DNA of 64,000 nt from Sphingobium sp. D43FB. Lineage in GTDB: Bacteria; Pseudomonadota; Alphaproteobacteria; Sphingomonadales; Sphingomonadaceae. Position 1 is the first letter of the stretch, and every line of letters starts with the position of its first letter. The stretch is taken from contig NZ_NMUA01000014.1 of the NCBI RefSeq assembly GCF_002312805.1, positions 1-64,000 on the forward strand, read 5' to 3'. Made by a program: the position numbers and the translations under genes. Of this stretch, positions 62,309 to 64,000 are shown in pieces. The notes beneath the pieces are model-generated. The model was not told the DNA's origin. It saw only the letters and a list, made by a program, of their open reading frames with translations, and did not search any database.

Positions 62309-63067
62309 TCAGGCGGCGTCCTGCGCCAGTGCTGCAATATGTCCCAACACCATGTCCGCATGTTCCTGCCGACAGATAAGCAGGTCGGGCAGATAGACGT
62401 CGCGCTGATTATACACCAGCGGACTACCGTCGATGCGGCTGGCATGCAGGCCATGCGCCAGCGCGACGGCGGCAGGGGCCATGCTGTCCCATTCATATTG
62501 GCCGCCCGAATGAAGATAGATGTCGGCCTGGCCTAGGATGATCGCCATCGCCTTGGCCCCGGCCGATCCCATTGGCACCAGTTCCGCGTCCAATTTCTCG
62601 GCAATCGCCACCGCTTCGGCGGCGGGCCGCGTGCGCGACACCACCATGCGCAGCTTTTCGGGCGCAGGCGGCACGGCGCGCGGTTCATCCGTCCGCAGCA
62701 CGACGCCGCCCTCAAACCCCGGCAATGCCACCGCGCCGATCACCGGCGCGCCGTCGATCGCCAGCCCGACATGCACGGCCCAGTCGGCCCGCGCTTCGCC
62801 ATATTCGCGCGTGCCATCGACCGGATCGACGATCCAGACGCGCGACTGGGCGAGCCGGTCGTCATTGTCCTTCTCTTCTTCCGACAACAGCCCATCCTCG
62901 CTCCGCACTTCGCGCAGCGCGTGGCACAGAAATTGGTTGGCGGTCTGGTCGCCCGCCTTGCCCAGTGCCTTGGCACCGAACACCCCGGACTCGCGGACCT
63001 CGACCAATATGCGCCCGGCCACTTCTGCCAGATGGGCGGCCAGCGCCGCGTCGCTCATCCCGCTCAT
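62309..63067 (-). CDS. cysQ: 3'(2'),5'-bisphosphate nucleotidase
   Basis: The 252-residue protein has the inositol monophosphatase-like fold with [28 protein letters not shown] and [11 protein letters not shown] with the metal-binding acids. This is CysQ, which hydrolyses PAP from sulfate assimilation and sulfotransferase reactions. It overlaps the end of the upstream cysNC gene by 4 bases on the same strand, so it is in one operon with sulfate activation. Confidence 0.93.
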   Translation of the reverse strand: MSGMSDAALAAHLAEVAGRILVEVRESGVFGAKALGKAGDQTANQFLCHALREVRSEDGLLSEEEKDNDDRLAQSRVWIVDPVDGTREYGEARADWAVHVGLAIDGAPVIGAVALPGFEGGVVLRTDEPRAVPPAPEKLRMVVSRTRPAAEAVAIAEKLDAELVPMGSAGAKAMAIILGQADIYLHSGGQYEWDSMAPAAVALAHGLHASRIDGSPLVYNQRDVYLPDLLICRQEHADMVLGHIAALAQDAA

Positions 63068-64000
63068 GGGATCAGCCGCGCGACGATGGCATCGGCGGCT
63101 TCTTCCGCCGTCATGGTCAGCGTGTCGATATGGATTTCGGGGTCCACCGGCGCTTCATAGGGGCTGTCGATCCCGGTGAAATTCTTGAGATCCCCGGCCC
63201 GCGCCTTCTTGTACAGGCCCTTGACGTCGCGCTTCTCCGCTTCGGCGAGCGATGTGTCGATATGGACCTCGAAAAACTCGCCCGGCTGCATCATCTGCCG
63301 CACCATGTCGCGTTCCGATCGGAAGGGCGAGATGAAGGCGGTGATGACGATCAACCCCGCGTCGGTCATCAGCTTGGCGACTTCGCCCACGCGGCGGATA
63401 TTTTCGACCCGGTCGGCATCGGTAAAGCCCAGATCCTTGTTCAGGCCATGCCGCACATTGTCGCCGTCCAGCAGATAGGTGTGCCGGTTCATCCGCGCCA
63501 GCCGCTTTTCGACCAGATTGGCGATGGTCGACTTGCCCGCGCCGGAAAGCCCGGTGAACCACAGCACGGCAGGCTTCTGGTTCTTGAGGTTGGCGTGGAA
63601 ATCGCGCGACACGTCGGTCGATTGCCAATGGACATTCTGTGCCCGGCGCAGCGAGAAGTGCAGCATGCCCGCCGCAACGGTGGCATTGCTGATCTTGTCG
63701 ATCAAGATGAAGCCGCCCAGCGTCCGGTTCTGTTCATAGGGTTCGAACACGATCTGCTTGTCGGTCGACAGGTTGGCGACACCGATGGCGTTCAATTCCA
63801 GCGTCTTGGCCGCCAGATGCTCCATCGTATTGACGTTGACCTGATATTTTGGCTGCTGGACGGTGGCGGTGACCATCTGCGTGCCGATCTTGAGCCAATA
63901 GGAGCGGCCCGGCAGCATTTCCTCGTCCGCCATCCACACAATGGTCGCTTCGAACTGATCGGCGGCCTGGGGCGGATTGTCGGCCAGCGCGATGACGTCG
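63064..64000 (-). CDS. cysNC: CysN/CysC bifunctional sulfate activation enzyme, 3' part (5' end outside window)
   Basis: The last 312 residues of the frame are in the window. The first part ([39 protein letters not shown]) is the C-terminal beta-barrel region of CysN, the GTPase subunit of ATP sulfurylase. Then comes an APS kinase with Walker [30 protein letters not shown] and [13 protein letters not shown]. The fused enzyme makes APS and PAPS. The reading frame is open to base 64000, beyond an internal GTG at about 63939 that would falsely look like a start. Confidence 0.95.
   Translation of the reverse strand, partial: DVIALADNPPQAADQFEATIVWMADEEMLPGRSYWLKIGTQMVTATVQQPKYQVNVNTMEHLAAKTLELNAIGVANLSTDKQIVFEPYEQNRTLGGFILIDKISNATVAAGMLHFSLRRAQNVHWQSTDVSRDFHANLKNQKPAVLWFTGLSGAGKSTIANLVEKRLARMNRHTYLLDGDNVRHGLNKDLGFTDADRVENIRRVGEVAKLMTDAGLIVITAFISPFRSERDMVRQMMQPGEFFEVHIDTSLAEAEKRDVKGLYKKARAGDLKNFTGIDSPYEAPVDPEIHIDTLTMTAEEAADAIVARLIP

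Overview
The window is chromosomal DNA of high G+C from an alphaproteobacterium, most probably a sphingomonad close to Sphingobium. This rests on gene content: zinc-independent bL36, GapR/DUF2312 and DUF1244 next to pyruvate kinase, hrcA-grpE divergent from rph-rdgB-hemW, cpoB-tilS-ftsH, sdhCDA, alphaproteobacterial sigma-32 promoters and the palindromic intergenic repeats common in that family. I could not run a database search, so the genus is an inference. About 70 protein genes are supported; no rRNA, tRNA or CRISPR array was found.

Layout. 1-604: the 3' end of an IS5-type transposase and the terminal repeat of the element, which cuts off a restriction-enzyme-like gene. 0.7-4.2 kb: nfeD, an SPFH protein, a CitE-like lyase and ubiG. 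4.3-5.6 kb: lysC. 5.8-13.0 kb: an accessory block (nitronate monooxygenase, two lipoproteins, two HxlR regulators with an SDR and VOC/SRPBCC genes, a Tat-exported aminotransferase) lying between lysC and ptsP. 13.2-20.5 kb: ptsP, a RodZ-like protein, cpoB, tilS, ftsH. 20.5-25.1 kb: small genes, guaB, an RsmB-type methyltransferase and a TPR protein. 25.2-31.2 kb: hemW, rdgB, rph on one strand and hrcA-grpE on the other. 31.3-37.6 kb: a methyltransferase, padR-DUF2218, ruvC, yebC, ybjQ, gapR, DUF1244, pyk, rpmJ. 37.8-42.1 kb: a DUF4136 lipoprotein, an M14 carboxypeptidase, prmA and a soluble globin-type chemoreceptor. 42.3-46.4 kb: sdhCDA without sdhB, a parDE toxin-antitoxin pair, an HExxH protein and a PCuAC copper chaperone. 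46.6-50.1 kb: dnaK, dnaJ and a small membrane protein. 50.2-52.4 kb: an acyl-CoA dehydrogenase with a MerR regulator. 52.5-58.1 kb: a metal-acquisition set (DUF2946, TonB receptor, PepSY membrane protein) and a FAD oxidoreductase. 58.2-62.3 kb: four tightly coupled genes (Ddl-like ATP-grasp, nucleotidyltransferase, sugar-transfer ATP-grasp, GT4 glycosyltransferase). 62.3-64.0 kb: cysQ and the 3' part of cysNC, running off the window.

Working together. The heat-shock genes form a network: dnaK and ftsH each have a clear CTTG-N17-CYTATNT promoter and hrcA a weaker one. Regulator genes (padR, parD, merR and perhaps hrcA) share promoters whose -10 box lies only a few bases before the ATG, implying leaderless mRNAs, with dyads or repeats over the promoter. 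The 58-62 kb cluster is the best candidate for an undescribed system: two different ATP-grasp ligases, a nucleotide-sugar-type activating enzyme and a glycosyltransferase suggest assembly of a glycan or glycoconjugate modified by carboxylate ligation, with sulfate-activation genes convergent next door. Several families of paired, inverted palindromic repeats fill the gaps between operons.
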